Shown here in pieces: positions 61,301-64,000 of a stretch of DNA of 64,000 nt (position 1 is the stretch's first letter; every line of letters starts with the position of its first letter). A model generated the notes under the pieces. It saw only the letters and a list, made by a program, of their open reading frames with translations, was not told the origin of the DNA and searched no databases. Location: NCBI RefSeq assembly GCF_003945595.2, contig NW_024104998.1, positions 5,524,721 to 5,588,720 of the forward strand, written 5' to 3'. The DNA comes from Pipra filicauda. Its lineage: Eukaryota; Chordata; Aves; Passeriformes; Pipridae. Both the position numbers and the translations under genes were made by a program.

Positions 61301-63556
61301 CTTGACTCTACTTCGTCACCGCAGAAATTAGTGTATGACACATGCATACATTGCTACCTGTAGATTGTAAAACAGACTAGAAGGCAGGCACAGGCTTCTT
61401 AGGGAAGAAGCGATAGTAAAAAAGCTCTTCATATAGTTTCAGCTACTGAAAATGTGAGGTTTAACTCTTTACTAGGCATTAATCTGGTACTCTCACTAGA
61501 CACTCAGCTCACAGCAGCCACCGCTGAGGTGTGTAATACATTACAACCCCAGGTCACAAGGAAACCAAGTTCATTAGAGTGTTACTTCACAGAGTGACAA
61601 TTATTTTTTTGGTTTTTTTTCATGCTATATTCTTATTCTTTACCTTTTAGGATGATTCTGCAGGATTGCTAAAAGTAGATACCATCTTTCCTTTGCATGT
61701 GGCTTTCTGTTGGGCTTTCCCATACTCAAAGTCTTTGAAGTGCCTTTTTTTTTTAGTATGTGCTTATTGACATCTGTTATGCTAGCTTTTCTTACTGTTA
61801 GAGCTCTGGTTTATCATTGGTAAATGTTTGTCACTTAAAGCGTGCTTTGAATACAGGCATGTATCAACCTGGATCCTTCAACATTTATTTTTCTGTTTTC
61901 TTAGATAAACAACAAGTTGAAATTAAACACAAGGGAAATACTTCAGAAATACTTAAACCTGGCCTAATAATAACACCAAAAAGGAGCATTTTCCTTTAAT
62001 TTTTCATCTCATGTCCTCTTCATTTTTGATAAATAAAGACAATATTTTATATGTTATGACAAGTTTTTTTTTATAGTGGGTTTTCATTACTGAATTTCAA
62101 AATCATTGTGTGATTTACTTTCATAAAGATGCAAAGGCTAATGGAGTGAGGCTTAAATGCTAAATAGATGAGCTTTGGAGCTGGAAATAGATTATTCTTA
62201 AATCAGAGTTGAGAATTGTTAATCACACTACATCTCCATTAAGAGAACATTTGCACAGTACAGAGGAGGATTGGGTCCCTTTTTAGATAACAACCATTTG
62301 TAAAAGATTGAGAAAACAAAAATTGGATATTTATACACCGGCAGTTCAATGTCTGTCACTTCTGGGGTTTTATGGAGTTCTGTTGCTGACCATTTGTTGC
62401 CAAGCTCCCCTAACTGTTGCCAGTCAAGTTGCTGAATTTAGTGGATGGCAAAAGTTTTTTCAATAAAAACTAACATGAAAAGATTCATCTTCAAACATGC
62501 AATTTAGAGCAGTGTATGCACTGGAACTTGAGATCTTGCTTTATAATTCGTATAGTATTGAACAAGAACTGATGATAATTAGGTTTAAAATGTTACCTAA
62601 TCACGATTAATTGAAAAAAATTGATTTGAAGGAGGGTTTTTAGCCTTTTAGGAATCAAAGCACTGGAATTGATCAGAATTACTTGGGGACAGTCCCATGA
62701 AGGTGGAGAAGCTTTAACTAATCTTTTTTTGGTTTACAAGGTGGTGTTACTCATGAATTATTATGCGTGTTTATTCTAACCGTTAGCTTTTCAGCTGAAT
62801 ATTGAAGGATCTGGTGCTACAGAATCAGGTTTGGGGGTATCCAGGGTCTAGAGGCAAAATGACAAAAATTGGGATCTATGGGAGTGCATGAAGGGGAAAA
62901 AAAATCCACTCTGGCTTTTTTGTGATGTCTTGCATTCTGAAAGGTCAGAATGTTGCTTTTAATTAGAATGTGCTCTTCATTATGTACTAGTTCTACACTC
63001 TCACATGCAGAACAATTCATACATGTTTTTAATATGTTAGTAGACAGCATTTTTGTTTATAGTAAAGCTTTTTGTAAGCCTTAGTTGGGTATGTTAATAA
63101 TGACTGGGTTACAATGCTTTTTTTAATAACAGGATTGGCAATAACAAAATAAAAATATTTTAGTAACAAAATTATTAGGAAAACTGAGTTCAATAGGCTG
63201 TTAGAAAACAAAGCCTATTTCTGACTGATTACTTCATTTTATTGTCATCCAAAATTATGTTTCAGTCCTTTCCACAGTTGAATGTGATCTATGTAGGATT
63301 TTTGGCTAGATGAACGTTTAATATTTATGTGTTTACAAATTAGGCTTTTTTGAAACTTAATAAAAAATCTTTCTGAATTTCTGCAATTTTTTACTTAAGT
63401 TTTAGTAGTACATATTTTGGACTCTTAAAAATAATAAGGCTTAATTTTTTGTTTTTAAAGTTCTTGTTTTGCTTGGTAATTTTTAATCAATTTTTAATAT
63501 TAACAGTTTTGCTTATCACTTTGTTGAGTGTTGAATTCGTATTTTATAATTTGTAG
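58318..63556 (+). other. RB1CC1: Intron 14 (about 5.2 kb)
   Basis: From GTATTT to TTTGTAG. Contains a near-perfect hairpin at 58643-58678 and several coding-like but interrupted minus-strand stretches between about 58.7 and 61.35 kb (see findings). No standard transposon is recognised. Confidence 0.8.
58643..58678. repeat. Short hairpin-forming inverted repeat
   Basis: TGAC-G-AAGGCAGAATG, loop TCTG, then CATTCTGCCTT-A-GTCA: a 16-position stem with a single G/A mismatch. Located 326 bp after a coding exon, in intron 14. Confidence 0.8.
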
Positions 63557-64000
63557 GCCTCCAATAGCCAAGCTTCGCCACAATCTGCTACCACACCAAG
63601 GATGGAAAGTACAACAGGAACTGCAATTGCTACCTCTTCAAGAACTCCTCCATCACTCAGTCTTCAGGGTCCCCTGTGTCCTTCTGTGTGTCCCCCAGCT
63701 CCATTAGAAGAATTGTCTCCAGACAGCATTGATGCTCATACATTTGATTTTGAAACTATTGCCCATCCGCACTTGGAGCAAGCTCTTAAGCAAGGATCGT
63801 TAGACTTGGATTCATTAGCAGAAAGTCCAGAATCTGACTTTATGTCAGCAGTAAATGAATTTGTAATAGAGGAAAATCCGGTATCTCCTAATGTAATAAG
63901 TGACCCACAAAGTCCAGAAATGATGGTGGAATCTCTTTATTCTTCAGTTATCAATGCAATAGACAGTAGACGTATGCAAGATACAAGTTCTTGTGTAAAG
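63557..64000 (+). CDS. RB1CC1: RB1CC1 coding exon 13 (residues 643-790, continues past the window)
   Basis: Phase-0 acceptor TTGTAG|GCC and 148 open codons to the window edge. The sequence is the Ser/Pro/acid-rich linker after the N-terminal domain. It includes EELSPDSIDAHTFDFETI (TFDFETI at 704-710, possibly the FFAT-like VAP-binding region reported for FIP200; exact motif position from memory and uncertain) and conserved DSLAESPESDFMSAVNEFVI and SPEMMVESLYSSVINAIDSR. In mammals this is the start of a very large exon encoding much of the coiled coil. GTAAAG at 63995-64000 looks donor-like, but the conserved frame probably reads through it. Confidence 0.95.

Larger units (their letters stand above)
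12950..64000 (+). other. RB1CC1: RB1CC1 (FIP200) gene, 5' half; transcription unit running off the right edge
   Basis: RB1CC1/FIP200 is the scaffold subunit of the ULK1-ATG13-FIP200-ATG101 complex that starts autophagy; other roles in cell growth and adhesion signalling are reported. Thirteen coding segments joined at GT/AG borders give an uninterrupted 790-residue N-terminal part. It starts MKLYVFLVNTGTTLTFDTEL and matches the vertebrate protein throughout as I remember it. The mammalian protein is about 1,590 residues, so roughly half is here. The coiled coil and C-terminal Claw domain are missing because the window ends, not because the gene is broken. No frameshift or internal stop is seen. 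The 5' end is placed only approximately, inside the CpG island. Segment numbering assumes two leading exons without main-frame coding sequence, which would make the segment starting at 63557 exon 15. Confidence 0.96.

Noticed and set aside
63992..64000. Possible donor (TGT|GTAAAG) ending the last coding segment
   Set aside because: The conserved frame continues through it in the mammalian protein as I recall it, and this is the start of a very large exon there; it cannot be settled because the window ends.
1..64000. CRISPR arrays, bacterial operons, phage or mobile defence systems
   Set aside because: Spliced vertebrate gene, LINE and LTR repeats and AT-rich introns fill the window; no spaced direct repeats or bacterial-type gene clusters were seen.

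Overview
The window is vertebrate nuclear DNA, most likely from a bird. It is AT-rich and intron-rich. It carries several CR1 LINE fragments with the avian 3' end (…ATTCTATGATTCTATGA) and a solitary LTR of an endogenous-retrovirus type that I recall from bird genomes. The species cannot be fixed from the sequence alone.

The only gene I can support is RB1CC1 (FIP200), on the + strand. It starts at a CpG-island promoter (about 12.84-13.62 kb) and runs off the right edge. A non-coding first exon ends at 13182, and a likely second non-coding exon lies at 26175-26222. Thirteen coding segments follow between 28324 and 64000. They join in frame, with GT/AG borders wherever a border lies in the window, to give the first 790 residues. 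The parts present are the N-terminal ubiquitin-like and scaffold region that binds ATG13/ATG101 and ULK1, the KPRR nuclear-localisation-like motif, the LQFL ATG13-contact motif, and the start of the acidic, serine-rich linker. The long coiled coil and C-terminal Claw domain lie beyond the window.

Layout: 1-12.2 kb is upstream intergenic DNA with three repeat insertions (a CR1 at 6.1-7.0 kb, a solo LTR at 8.1-8.7 kb, and an inverted CR1 at 10.5-11.0 kb) and no recognisable gene. From 12.27 to 12.84 kb a CR1 directly abuts the promoter. From 13.2 to 64 kb is the gene, mostly intron, with one more CR1 (14.4 kb), simple repeats and small tandem duplications.

The most interesting signals concern control of RB1CC1. 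The predicted spliced 5' leader carries upstream ORFs that overlap end to end through ATGA junctions, the last one ending on the main start codon. A 55-nt cassette with strong splice sites in the 10.5-kb intron would introduce a stop codon if included. I see no prokaryote-type system, CRISPR array, tRNA or rRNA.
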